Shown here piece after piece: positions 46,460 through 57,303 of a DNA stretch of 64,000 nucleotides (position 1 is the stretch's first letter; the number at the start of each line of letters is the position of its first letter). The DNA lies in the NCBI RefSeq assembly GCF_902686445.1, contig NC_062218.1, forward strand, positions 135,393,241 through 135,457,240, written 5' to 3'. Source of the DNA: Sciurus carolinensis. Lineage: Eukaryota; Chordata; Mammalia; Rodentia; Sciuridae. Position numbers and translations under genes: made by a program. Below the pieces are notes generated by a model. It had not been told where the DNA came from, did not search any database, and saw only the letters and a program-made list of their open reading frames with translations.

Positions 46460-47209
46460 TGGCCCATGTTCTTTTTGCCCTTCTGCCCAGCACCCTTTCC
46501 TTCCTGCCCTGAGGCTGGGTTCAGCCAATGGGAACGCAGGAGACGGGACAAAGAGAAACCTGGGATTTTCTCCCCGTGCCGGTCCAGCTCTTGTGGTTAC
46601 CCAGTCCCTGGGCTGGGATAACACTGCCCTGCTGTCATTTTTCACTCCAATCTAGGGACTGTAGTAGCTCCTTGCTATTGCTAACCTTCAGATTATTGTA
46701 AGTGGCCTCTATTCCGCTTCTTAAACCCTCTAGCACATATGTCACAAGCGCCTGGGTGAAATTCCCACTGATGTTAAGTGTTTGTAGTATGTTTCTCTCT
46801 CCTTGGTGAAACTGCCAACGTGAATAATTGGAAAGACTTTTTTCTGAAGCCTTCAAATAAACTGAAAGGGCTTGGAATTGAAGAGCATGGTAATGTTTTA
46901 TTGCAGCCAGAGTTCCCAAACACTCAAAGAAATGTCATTTCTTTATTCCAAGACCTTAAAAGCCCCTTTCTCTTTTGGTGGGACATTTAACTTCTTACAT
47001 TTCTAATCAGAATTGGTTAATCATTTCTCATGGGTTTCTGCTTGATTTCTGGGCTTTATCTGTAAAGAATATTGGTAGAAGATTTTTCTCCCTATCCTCT
47101 GTTAGTCTACTTAGCAGAAGTAATCACACATAACTTTGATATAATCCTTCTCGAAGTGAGGTGTTTTGTGGCTAACGATGTGTGGCAATTCAAGAGTGTC
47201 TGTGTTAGT
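46460..47209. other. unassigned sequence, possibly an old LTR
   Basis: Around 46640-47000 the texture ('ctctagcacatatgtcacaa', 'tcccactgatgttaagtgtt') looks repeat-like, but I could not name a family. Confidence 0.35.
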
Positions 47210-47263
47210 GCCTCAGCCTCCTGAGTTGCTGGGATTACAGGCGTGTACCACCACACCTGGCTT
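47210..47263 (-). mobile_element. B1 SINE fragment
   Basis: 'gcctcagcctcctgagttgc' and 'tgggattacaggcgtgtacc', cut on both sides. Confidence 0.8.
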
Positions 47264-50200
47264 CCTCTGCCTCCTTTTGTAAAGACACTTGTGATGACAT
47301 TTAGGTCCAACTCAGATAATCTGTAATAATCTCCCCCATCTCAAGGTCCTTAACTGTATTTTCAGTTTCTTTTTCTATATAAGGTACCATTCACAGGTTC
47401 TGGGGATCAGAGCATGGACATCTCTGGGAGCCACTACTTGGTCAACTAGATTGTCTTTCGCAATTTCATCATGAAAGCTGTAATTCTAGGACTTTTTCTC
47501 TATGAGTAGGTTTTTGCCTCCAGAACAAACTTTCCAAAAGCAACTCGGTCCAGGATACACCCTGCATTTAACATGAGAGTTGCTCCTGAGCTTTGCAGGC
47601 CCAAGTTCAGCTCCTCACCCAGCCATCCAGGCCCACCAACCTTTCTGGGCTTCCTCAGCATCCTCAGCTCACCCACTTATCATTCCATAAACTGACCGTT
47701 CACCCTCTGTGTCAGCAGCTGGAGCTACTGCCTGGGACTCCTGTCTCCCTCCTCTGTTTGGAAGACTCAGCCCATATCCAGGGTCACCTCCTGTGACATC
47801 TCCCTGTTCTGTACACTGGCGGCATGCTGTTTGTGTCTGCACCTCTCAATTAACACACTCACAGCCTCGTGTTGGGTGCTGCCTGACTCTCCTGGTAGAG
47901 ATGTGCTGCTCACTCTGTACCCACCATACCCAGGAACTACGGGGCTCCACGTGAGCATGGGTGCAGTGAATATTCACAGACCTGGACCTCCAGGCCTGGG
48001 ACAGAGCAGACAGGAAATGTGTACAGTGTTGAATCGAGAAGATAATTTTGTTCTCATTTCACCAGAAGACCTTATTTCCCAAGTTACCATTGAAAGGAAC
48101 CATTGAACTTGGTTTCCTTTCTCAATCTCCTGCTGGAGATTGGAAGTGAGCCCCTGAGTTCCTTGCATGTTGCATGTACACACATGCAAGGACCTTGCCC
48201 TCACAGGGGAAGAGTCAGGGCATTGACCGCATGTAAATAGGCCAAGCTCACCTCTTGAGAACACAGGTCTACTTTTCTTCTCTTTTCTTCCCAACTTCCA
48301 TATATCCCTTTCAGGGGACTTGAGCCCCAGGATTGAATCATACAACCAGTGATATTCGTATCCTTCGGAAATTAGAACCCATTTCTGGAATACTTGGCAA
48401 TGAGTGAGTTGCAGAATTCCCATAGGCAGAGGCTCCAGAGAACCTGGGGCCCTGATGAAGTCACCTGTGAGTCTTTGATAATTGCTTGCCTAGAAGAAAT
48501 TCCTCGTGGCGTGTGTTCACTTACTTCCAACAGGGGAGACATTAACTCATCAACTCTCAGGAAACAGGAAATGAATGTTCAATCAGGATAATGCAGCACG
48601 TTCTGGATGAAGTACCTGCATTCAGTCTTAAGGTTGCGGAGTGACAGTTCCATCCACAGATATCTAATGCTCTTAAAATTCAGCACAGTGACAGACTGTT
48701 GCACACTTGTCTTTCCAAGTGCACCTAAGGGGAAAGAATATGGGCTAATATCCCTGGCTGAATGTACCACGGGTATGAAAGCTGATTCCAGAGCCCGCCC
48801 AGAAGAGGAGTGTGGAAGGGCAAGCCTAGCAGAGGGAACAGCACAGTCACTGGGGACAGAACTGTCCCAAAGTTTTAGCAATGCCTGGGGAGGAGTGAAG
48901 AGGAAAGAGAAAGTAGAGCCATGTTGTGAGACCCTCTGAGGAAGAGCTGTGACACTTGAGCAGCACCAGTAAGCCCCAGGAAGCTGGGGAGGATGATGCA
49001 TGGAAGGAGGGCATGGTCAGAGTCACAGGCTCAGAAGATCCCTCTGGCATCAGTGTAGAAAACATTGTTGGTGACAATATGATGTAACTTTGCAGCATCC
49101 TGGTAAGAAACCATGAAAGGGGTCGGTGATTAGACTGGAACTCTGCAAATCCCCAGCAGGGATGCCCCATGGGCCTGGATTACCATGTAGCTCAGGTCAA
49201 GGAAGCAGAGCATCCTTCCCTAGTGGAAAGGGGAGGAAAGGTCCTTTACTTTACTTTTGGGATTTCAAGGGAAGGCGTTGTGTTGTGATGCGGTAGTGCT
49301 GGGCTTGATGCCAGGGTAACACAGGGCACAGCTGGGCCTGACTGAAGGAGTCGTTGCCCCTCCTGAGGCCCAAGCCCCCTTCTCTATAGAGGGGCATCAT
49401 ACCCACCCCCCAGGGTTCTTAGGAGATTAGGGCCAAGGAAATGCCTGTGGTGCCCAGTATGGGGCCCAACACCCTGGTACTTTCCTGCTCCTTGTTGCAG
49501 CTGGTCTAGAGAGCAAAGCTGTGTTCCTCTCCCAGACTCAAGGAAGAAGGAGAGCACCCCAGGTGCTGGGCTGGGCAGTGTGGGATGCAAGGGAGTCTCA
49601 GGAAGCTCACGCAGGAACCCATTCCTTTCTGAGAGCTGATTCTCAGGACCCCAAGTGTGGGAAGGGAGCTGACTGGTCAACAACAGGGACACAGTGGCAG
49701 ACCCTTCCCACCCTGGGAGCATCTGAAGCCTGGAGCCTGGCGGTCTGGCAGCCTCTGGTTCCACAGCCCACATCTGGGCCGACAAGGGGTTCAAATCCTA
49801 ACCCTGGGCCCATCAGTTCAGGAACAAAATGAAGCTCCGGAATGAATTGCCATAGGCCAAGAGGGTGATAGTGTCCTGAAAGAGCAAGAAACATTCTGTC
49901 CCCAGCCCGGCCCTGCCCAGCCCAGCCGGAGCACTGACATAATGAGGTCAGAAGAAATGGCTGCCAGCCTGGTGCAGGGACTGGAAAGGCCTGGACACTA
50001 GGCAGAGGCTGCTGGCTATGAGAAACTGTCCAGAGACCATGCCATGTACCTGGCACTGGCTCCTGGATCCAGAGCTCAGGCCAGGCTGGACAGGGCCTGC
50101 AGGACATTCAGCCTGTCCTCATCTCCAAGAGTTCTGAGGAGTAGGTGGAAGCAGACAGCCCGAGGCTGTCCTTGGTTCCCTGCTGTCTGGATCATTTTGG

Positions 50201-50823
50201 TCCAGGATGGTTTCTTTACACAGAAGGCCTGGCCCAGTGCGCCTTCAGGTTTCACAGATGCCCATTTTGCCTGGGAAGAAGCCAAAAGGCACCTTCATGA
50301 CTAGAGAGAAGTCATTTTGGGAAGCCAGAGGCCTCTTTCCCAGGAAATGCCTCCAGGACAATACTGAGGGTATCTGATCCCTCTGTCTCTCTTCTTTCTG
50401 GTATTTGCGACAATGAGAATAGAGACAGGTTCTTGATGGATCTGAACGGCTTCTTCGTGGCAGGAAAGGCTGGGTTGGAAGCAAAGGCCTGGTCCCAGAA
50501 TCAAATGTGCTTCCTAATACTCGTCCTCCCCAGTCAGACCTGTGGGGCCCCCAAAGGAGACAGGCAGACCCACCTGCCCACGTCTCCCCATGGGCCTGAG
50601 AGTAAGGACACAGGGTCCTGCCTAGTGGAGAGACACGGGCCACACTGCTCAAACCCTGCAGCCACCACTGGTCGTAAGCCCCATTCCCACTGCTGTAGGG
50701 ACGGACTAGCAAAGGGCTAGGAGATGGCAGACAATTTAGTGATCATCTAAGGCAGATAATAGGGAGGGAGAGAAGGGTCTCTCTGCGTGACCCCTATACT
50801 TCCCTGGTGCTCAGGGTACCTGC
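47264..50823. other. 3.5 kb of mostly unique sequence, no gene recognised
   Basis: This is the longest stretch without clear young repeats. Two old fragments are possible: an L2-like antisense piece at about 47620-47950, and a MIR-like piece at about 49345-49480 ('gaggggcatcatacccaccc', 'ttcttaggagattagggcc'). Frames of 100-155 codons occur on both strands at 47.9-50.7 kb, but they overlap each other and show no domain. I could not support an exon. A hairpin lies at 48160-48192. Confidence 0.45.
48160..48192. repeat. hairpin-forming inverted repeat
   Basis: TCCTTGCATGT (48160-48170) pairs perfectly with ACATGCAAGGA (48182-48192) across an 11-base loop. Confidence 0.8.
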
Positions 50824-51208
50824 TGCTATGGCTTGAGTGCAGTTTGTCTCTGTCAGAACTCATATTGAGATTTGATCCTGTAGTCATGTAGGGAGGGTTT
50901 GGGGCCCTGGGGTAAAGCTCTCATGAACAGATTGATGCCATCTTATGGGAGTGGGTGGGTTCTCACTCTCTAGGAACTGGCTTGGTTCCTGCAACTTGGT
51001 TACTTGGTTACTTGCATTTTGTCTCTTCTGCACATACTCCCTTCCCTTCCATTTTCCACCGTCAGTTGAAATAGCACATGGCCTTCACCAGATGTGGCTG
51101 CTGGATCTTGGACTCTCAACAGTACACTGAGCCAAAATAAACCTCTTTTCTTCGAAAATTACCCAGACTCATGTATTCTGTTATAGCAACAGGAAATGGA
51201 CTAAGACA
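50824..51208 (+). mobile_element. MaLR-type solo LTR (MST/THE1-like)
   Basis: 'tgctatggcttgagtgcagt', 'ctcatattgagatttgatcc', 'ccaaaataaacctcttttct' and the end 'ggaaatggactaagaca' (TG...CA ends). Confidence 0.92.
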
Positions 51209-51374
51209 CTCGTTGAATAAGTAGATGAATGTTGACACCTGAGTAGGAGCTTGGCAAGACTAAGAACTTGACATTTCAAGGATCCGCTTACACATAACGG
51301 ATCATTTTTATAGCTCACAATAGGAAGGAGAAGAAGCAGAAAGGCACTAATTATACATATGTCATAAAATAAGG

Positions 51375-51555
51375 CTTTGGCATTTGGATACCTGAATTTA
51401 TATCTCAGGTCTGCTATTTTATGTCTGTTGAACCTCAGGCAAGTTACTTAACCTCTCTGAACTTCAGTTTCCTTATCTGTGAAGGGGGATCATTGTACTC
51501 ATTTGGCATGCTTGTTCTGAAAATTAAATGAGAAAATATAAGTCACTGTGAGCAA
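51375..51555 (+). mobile_element. MIR SINE
   Basis: 'gaacctcaggcaagttactt', 'ctctgaacttcagtttcctt' and 'ctgaaaattaaatgagaaaa'. Confidence 0.9.
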
Positions 51556-51914
51556 GGACAGGCATCCCATTTGGCATTCAGGAATTGACAGGCCTCACAA
51601 GAAGTAGGAGCTTTGGGACACTTAGCTCCCACCTTGAGGCAAGAGTTTCTGTTTCAATGGTGAGTGTGGGGCTGGCTATGGAGTCTTGTCTGCTTCCCTT
51701 CCTGAGACCTACTTTTGGGTCATCACAGCTCCTTCAGTGGTGTCACAGGTGAACCCACCCCTTCTAGGGGATGTCAGCACAGGTGCCTCTTTTGTGAAGC
51801 AAAGTTCCTCCCTGGAGTTCCCAAGCAGGACAGGAGGAAGAGGAGTAGTTCTGGCTGGTGTCACACAGCTGGTAAGTAGGTGACAGAGTTGAGACTGAAG
51901 TCGGTCAGCTCCAA

Positions 51915-51964
51915 GTTCCTATTTTTTAGAGCAGTTTAGGTTTACAGCAAAACTAGGGAGAAGG
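51915..51964 (-). mobile_element. old L1M 3' end, antisense, left piece
   Basis: 'ttttttagagcagtttaggt' and 'ttacagcaaaactagggaga' are the start of an old L1 3' end in reverse. The remainder lies at 55637-56690, beyond the younger L1. Confidence 0.85.
51949..51964. repeat. left target-site duplication of the L1 insertion
   Basis: AAAACTAGGGAGAAGG, repeated without mismatch at 55637-55652. Confidence 0.95.
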
Positions 51965-51988
51965 AACTCTAGTCAGAGGAAGAAAGAA

Positions 51989-53640
51989 ATGAAAGGGATA
52001 CAAATAGGAAAAGAAGAACTCGAACTATCACTATTTGCCAATAACATGATTCTATATTTAGAAGAGCCAAAAAATTCCACCAGAACACTTCCAAAACTCA
52101 TAAATGAATTCAGCAAAATAGCAGGTTATAAAATCAACACCCATAAATCACACGTGTTCCCATACATCAGTGACAAATCTGCTGAAAGAGAAATTAGGAA
52201 AACTATACCATTCATGATAACTTCAAAGAAAATAAAATACTTGGAAATCAATATAAAAAAAGAAGCAATATAACCTCTACAATGAAAATTACAGAACACT
52301 AAAGAAAGAAATGGAAGAAGGGCTAGGGTTGTGGCTCAATAGTAGAGTTCTCGCCTAGCATGCATGAGGCCCTGGGTTTGATCCTTAACACCACATGAAA
52401 ATAAAGGTATTATATACAACTAAAACAAAATATTTAAAAAAAAGAAATTGAAGACCTTCAAAGATGGAATTACCTCCCATGCTACTGGATAGGCAGAATT
52501 AATATTGTCAAAATGGCCATACTACCAAAAGCATTATACAGATTTAATGCAATTCCAATAAAATCCCAATGACATTCTTCATAAAACTAGAAAAAGCAAT
52601 CATGAAATTCATTTGGAAAAATAAACCCAGAATAACCAAAGCAATTCTTACCAAGAAAATTGAAGCAGGAAACATTACAATACCAGACCTTAGACTATGC
52701 TACAGAGCCATAGTAACAAAAACAGCATGGTATTGGCACAAAACAAACATGTAGACCAATGGTACACAATAGAAGACACAGAGACAAACCCACATAAATA
52801 CAGTTATCTCATACTAGACAAAGGCATTCATTGGAGACAAGATAGCCTATTCAATAAATGGTGCTGGGAAAATTGGAAATCCATATGTAACAAAATGAAA
52901 TTAAACCTTTGTCTCTCACCCTGTACAAAACTCAAATCAAAGTGGATCAAAGACTTAGACACTAGACCAGAGACTCTATGACTACTAGAAGAAAAAGTAG
53001 GCCCAAATCTTCACCATGTCAGCTTAGACTCCTAAACGCAAGAAGTAAAATCAAGAATCAATAAATGGGATGGATTCAAACTAAAAAGTTTCTTCTCAGC
53101 AAAGGAAACAATCAAAAATGTGAAGAGAGAGCCTACAGAATGGGAGAAAATCTTTACCACATTCACCTCAGATAGAGCACTAATCTCCAAGATATATAAA
53201 GAACTCAAAAAACTTAACACCAAAACAAATAACCCAATCAATAAATGGGCTAAGGAACTGAATAGACACTTCACAGAAGAAGAAATACAATCGATCAACA
53301 AATATAAGAAAAAAATGTTCAACATCTTAAGGAATTATAGAAATGCAAATCAAAACTACTCTTAAGATTTCATCTCACCCCAGTCAGAATGGCAAATATC
53401 AAGCAACAATAAATGTTGGTGAGGATGTGGGGAAAAAGATACACTCATACATTGCTGATGGGAATGCAAATTGGTGCAACCATTATGGAAAGCAGTATGG
53501 AGATTCCTCAGAAAACTTGGAATGGAACCACCATTTGACCTAGCTATCCCACTCTTTGGTTTGTACATGAAGGACTTAAAATCAACATACTACAGTAATA
53601 CAGTCACATCAATATTTATAGCAGTTCAATTTATGATAGC
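51989..53640 (+). pseudogene. L1 ORF2 C-terminal fragment, frameshifted
   Basis: Consecutive open pieces (51989-52273, 52569-52754, 52697-52981, 53120-53365, 53343-53543) lie in shifting frames. They read as the end of the reverse transcriptase domain, for example [20 protein letters not shown] and then WAKELNRHFTEEEIQ, and the C-terminal region. The endonuclease domain and the catalytic half of the reverse transcriptase are absent because of 5' truncation. The ID insertion removes continuity at 52318. Confidence 0.88.
52318..52440 (+). mobile_element. ID SINE with target-site duplication, inside L1 ORF2
   Basis: 'gggctagggttgtggctcaa', 'cgcctagcatgcatgaggcc' and 'aataaaggtattatatacaa'. AAAGAAATGGAAG (52305-52317) recurs as AAAGAAATTGAAG (52441-52453), 12 of 13 matching. 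It arrived after the L1. Confidence 0.94.
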
Positions 53641-53648
53641 AGGGAGAT

Positions 53649-53661
53649 CCAAGATGGCGGA
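53649..53661 (+). promoter_or_regulatory. YY1-like motif at the L1 5' end
   Basis: CCAAGATGGCGGA, at the position where L1 5' UTRs carry a YY1 site that directs transcription initiation. Confidence 0.6.
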
Positions 53662-54083
53662 CTAGAAGGGAGGCTGCGTTCCTTGTTGCTCCATAACTCA
53701 GGTTTCAAGCAGAGGATATCTGTTTCTTGGTGAGGCAGTTTTTGCTGCTTATCGATCCATTGCTATTTACCCCATTTGTCTGCTGTGATCACCTGCAGTC
53801 TGCCAGCATATCGACGCCTTTTTTGAGTGCAGATTGCTCACTGTCAGGCACCTATCATCCACCATTTGCCTGCCTCTGGCCAGTCCATCGCCTGTCTTAC
53901 ACCTATCCATCACCCAACGCATGAGGTTCACCTCCTGATCGTCCAACAACAGTCAGCAAACTGATTGCCAACCGCCAGTGGAGCACCAGCTGCCTGCTGT
54001 TGCCTGGAAGTTCACTGGTACACTACCTGCAGATTTGATTACACGTGGCTGCCACCATTTTGAGACAACAGCCAGGCCCTGTA

Positions 54084-54363
54084 GGACCCCTGACCGGACT
54101 GACTGAGCCCCATCTCCAGGACCCTCAGCCCGACTGATCACTCCCTGCCTCTGGGGCCCTCACATCCACTGACTGCTCCCTGCTGCCAGGACCCCCAGAC
54201 CAACTGACTGCACCCTATCACCAAGACCCCAGACTGACTGATTGCAACCAGCCTCCAGGATCCCACAACCACACCAAACACACCCGACCTCCAGGACCCC
54301 TGCTGGACCAACCGCATCCCGCCTCCAGGACCTCCAGCTGACCACGTCCATCCCTGAGCTGCA
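54084..54363 (+). repeat. 35-bp tandem array, about 8 units, in L1 5' UTR
   Basis: Units start 'ggacccctga', 'ggaccctcag', 'gggccctcac', 'ggacccccag', 'agaccccaga', 'ggatcccaca', 'ggacccctgc' and 'ggacctccag', at 54084, 54119, 54154, 54189, 54224, 54258, 54294 and 54328. Unit lengths are 34-36 bp. Shared core: ggaccc...gactgactg...ctcca. Confidence 0.88.
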
Positions 54364-54396
54364 GCTCCCCATCTGCCAACACATTTCGAAGCCAGA

Positions 54397-54409
54397 GCGG
54401 CCATCTTGG
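54397..54409 (-). promoter_or_regulatory. second YY1-like motif, opposite strand
   Basis: GCGGCCATCTTGG reads CCAAGATGGCCGC on the minus strand. Confidence 0.5.
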
Positions 54410-55412
54410 ATAATCCTGGAAGCCGGAGCTCTGATCTTTAGGTGGGGCAAATTCCATCCTGAGACGCCTGTTGCAGGCTTGAAGCTCATTGTCAGGTACC
54501 TCTCATGCATCAGGCTACTGAACACTGGGAGGTTTCATTACTATATGAATGTTATACAGTAGATTTTCTTTTTTCTCCTTATTGAAAAATTTTAAGTTTT
54601 TATTTCTTTACTTTTCTTGCTCTCTTTTCCTTTTGTTTACCTGTTCCCTCAGAGTCTCTTTCTCCCTTTTTTGCATGCTAACATTCAATTTCTTTTGATT
54701 ACACTCTCACCCTTTCTATTATCTAGAACTTCTGTATATTCTTTCCTTATCCCATTAACAGCCACATTCTACATCCCTCTGCATCCTCTTTGTCCTCCAT
54801 TAGAAACTGCAGACCTTATTGCAAATCTGTTTATTTTACTAAAGATAATATTTGAACTCATTCTGTTTATTATGACAATTTTGTTATTGTCCTCATAGGG
54901 GCTATTTGGTCTAGGATTGCATAGTGTCTGAATTGGGCACTGCTAATATTGATCTCCCCTTAAAGAAAGGGTTTTGGAAACCTATAGGGCCACTATAAGC
55001 CTATAGGGGGAAATCTGCAATATCCCAGATCTGCACTGCTAGAGGGGAAGATACATGAACAACATGAAAAAACAAGGGAAGAAAATGATCCAAACAAATC
55101 TAGATTCTATATTAATAGAATCCAATTCACGATAGAAAAAGTATGGAACCAAACTAGAGGTCCTTCAACAGATGAATGGATAAAGAAACTGTGGTATATA
55201 TACACAATGGAATATTACTCAACCTTAAAGAAGAATGAAATTATGGCATTTGCTGGTAAATGAATGGAGCTGGAGAATATCATGCTAAGCAAAATAAGTC
55301 AATCCTTAAAAAAAAGGGCGAATATTTTCTCTGATATGCAGATGCTAATTCACAATGTGACAGGGTCTGGGGGGCAGCTAGAGAAAAATAGAGTTAGTTT
55401 AGATTAGGTACA

Positions 55413-55443
55413 GGGGATTGAAGGGAGGGGAGTGGGGATGGGG
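55413..55443 (+). other. G-rich tract with G-quadruplex potential in L1 3' UTR
   Basis: Five runs of three or four G, separated by 1-5 bases. L1 3' UTRs commonly carry such a polypurine tract. Confidence 0.75.
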
Positions 55444-55636
55444 ATAGTAAGGATAGTAGAATGAATCAGACATTATTACCCTGTGTACATATATAACCAT
55501 AGGACCAGTGGGATTCTACATCATGTATAACCAAAACAATGAAAAATTATACTCCATTATATATGGATCTATCAAAGTGCATTCTACTGTCATGTATATC
55601 TAATTAAAACAAATTTAAATGTTTTAAATTAAAATA

Positions 55637-55652
55637 AAAACTAGGGAGAAGG
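55637..55652. repeat. right target-site duplication of the L1 insertion
   Basis: Perfect copy of AAAACTAGGGAGAAGG. Confidence 0.95.
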
Positions 55653-56690
55653 TACAAGGAGTTCCCATGTGCCCTCTGTCCCCACCCAAGCACAGCCTCC
55701 TCCACCAGCAACATCTCCCTTGAGCAGTGCATTCGTTACAGCGGATGAACCTCCACTCACTCATCATCATCCAAAGTCCGCAGTTGACATTTAGGTTCAC
55801 CCTTGGTGTATGAGTTTGGATGAATTTACAATGACATGTGTCCCCCATCACAGTGCCATGCAGAGTGCTTTCCTCCAGGCTCTGTCTATCCTTCCCTCTC
55901 TCCCTCCCAACCCCTGCAACCTCTGATCATTTTACTATCTTCATAGTTTCACCTTTTCTAAAATATGTCATCTAGATGGAATCACGTGATATGCAGCCTT
56001 TGCAGAGTGGCTTCTCTTACTTAGTATCATGCATTGAAGACTCCTCTCTGTCTTTTCATGACTCGTGGGCTCGTTTCTTTTTAGTGCTTAGGACTATTTC
56101 ATTGTCTGGATGTGCCATTCATCCATTCATCTCCTGAGGAACTCTTGTGGCATCTAATTTCAGCCATCAGGAATAAAACTCCTATCAACATCCATGTGCA
56201 GGTTTTTTGTATGCACCTAAGTTTCCACTCCTGTGGATAATTGCCAAGGAGTGCAATTGTTGGATTAAGAGTATGTTTGGTTTTGTAAGAAACTGACCAA
56301 CCATCTTTCCAAATGGCCATCCCATGGTGCACTGGCACCTGCGGTGAACGAGAGTTCCTGCAGCTCCACAGCCTCACCGGCCTTTGGTGTTGTCAGTGTT
56401 CTGAATTTGGGCCACTCGAGCAGGCATGCCCTGGTATCTCCCCATTGCGATTTTCACTTCCCTGTGGGCACAGGATGTGGGGCATCTTTCCTTACTTTTA
56501 TTTTCCATCTACATATCTTTTTTGGTGAGGACACTGTTAAGATCTTTGGCTCATTTTTTTTAACTGGGTTGTTTGTTTTCTTATTGTTGACTTTTAAGAG
56601 TTCTTTGTATATTTTGGAGAGTAATGCTTTATCAGATGTGCCTTCTGAAGATATTTTGTCCTGTTCTGTGGCTTGTCTGACAGTCTGGTT
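55637..56690 (-). mobile_element. old L1M 3' end, antisense, right piece
   Basis: Continues the element at 51915: 'acaaggagttcccatgtgcc', 'catcatccaaagtccgcagt', 'tgtcatctagatggaatcac', 'ttgttgacttttaagagttc' and 'gtattttggagagtaatgct'. The join is seamless once the younger L1 and one duplication copy are set aside. Confidence 0.9.
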
Positions 56691-57212
56691 TTAAATGGCT
56701 GATTGTTCCCCAGTGGGGAAGCTGGGGGAGTCACACACTGCAGGGTGGTTATGTGACTTTGTCCCTACCTCGAAGGGACGAATCTCAGTAAGAGTGACAT
56801 CTCTGCCCTAATTTCAGCACTGAGAATATTAGCAGATGGAAGCAGGGTGCAACAGGCTCAGTGGCGCATACCTGAGAACACGGCGGCCCAGGCACTCCTA
56901 ACGGGGTGGAGATGGTCTGTGTGAAGATAAAAAGTCAGTGGAAAAACATGAACTACTGAATCAGGAGGCGGGGAACTCAAGACACAAAGAGGCAAAAACT
57001 CAGATTAAACCTCTGGGAGTCCATTTCCACAAAACCAGGGACTAGAAAAACACAGAGGTGGACAAAAATACAAAGAGTTCTGTTGGATTGGTGGGCTTGA
57101 GCGCGGATTTTTCACTTCCACTTTTTAAAGGATGGATAAAGTCCTTATGGATTCTTATGGATAAAGACAACTATTTACAAAACAACCGATTTCTCAAGGG
57201 ATTCTTTCTTGT
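56691..57212. other. unique sequence, nothing recognised
   Basis: No repeat landmarks or credible coding frame. Confidence 0.45.
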
Positions 57213-57303
57213 TTTGTTTTTTGTTTTTGTGGTTCTGGGGATCTAATCCAGGGCCTTGTGAGCGCGAGGCAAGCACTCTGTCACTGAGCTACATCCCCAG
57301 CCC
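57213..57303 (-). mobile_element. ID SINE
   Basis: 'ctggggatctaatccagggc', 'gcgaggcaagcactctgtca' and 'ctgagctacatccccagccc'. Confidence 0.92.

Larger units (their letters stand above)
53640..55135 (+). mobile_element. L1 5' UTR plus ORF1 start, embedded in ORF2
   Basis: Opens with 'agggagatccaagatggcgg', the typical start of a full-length L1 transcript. It then has a GC-richer stretch with a 35-bp tandem array (54084-54363) and a T-rich stretch, and ends with an ORF1 start codon at 55064 (MKKQGKKMIQ...) and only 60 bases of ORF1 before returning to ORF2. It is flanked by a 13-bp near-duplicate (53627-53639 and 55123-55135, 11 of 13 matching). It has no poly(A) tail of its own. Confidence 0.75.
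51965..55636 (+). mobile_element. younger L1, 5'-truncated in ORF2, composite structure
   Basis: Starts inside the ORF2 reverse transcriptase region. The frame at 51989-52273 reads LYLEEPKNSTRTLPKLINEF. ORF2 text runs to 53639 and resumes at 55136 ('aaaaagtatggaaccaaact', 'ggagaatatcatgctaagca'), followed by a 3' UTR with a G-rich tract and an A/T-rich tail. Perfect 16-bp target-site duplications bound the whole unit. An ID SINE (52318-52440) and a 1.5-kb L1 5'-end segment (53640-55135) lie inside. Frameshifts, stops and truncation make it non-functional. Confidence 0.92.

Noticed and set aside
47974..50712. Cluster of 100-155-codon frames on both strands
   Set aside because: Sense and antisense frames overlap throughout this moderately GC-rich stretch, where stop codons are rarer. 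No domain or consistent exon structure.
54084..54363. Regularly spaced short repeats resembling a CRISPR array
   Set aside because: Units are contiguous and degenerate, without unique spacers, in a mammalian L1 5' UTR. It is a minisatellite.
54138..54525. Gly/Trp-rich minus-strand frames (88-121 codons)
   Set aside because: Artefact of translating the 35-bp tandem array in the L1 5' UTR.
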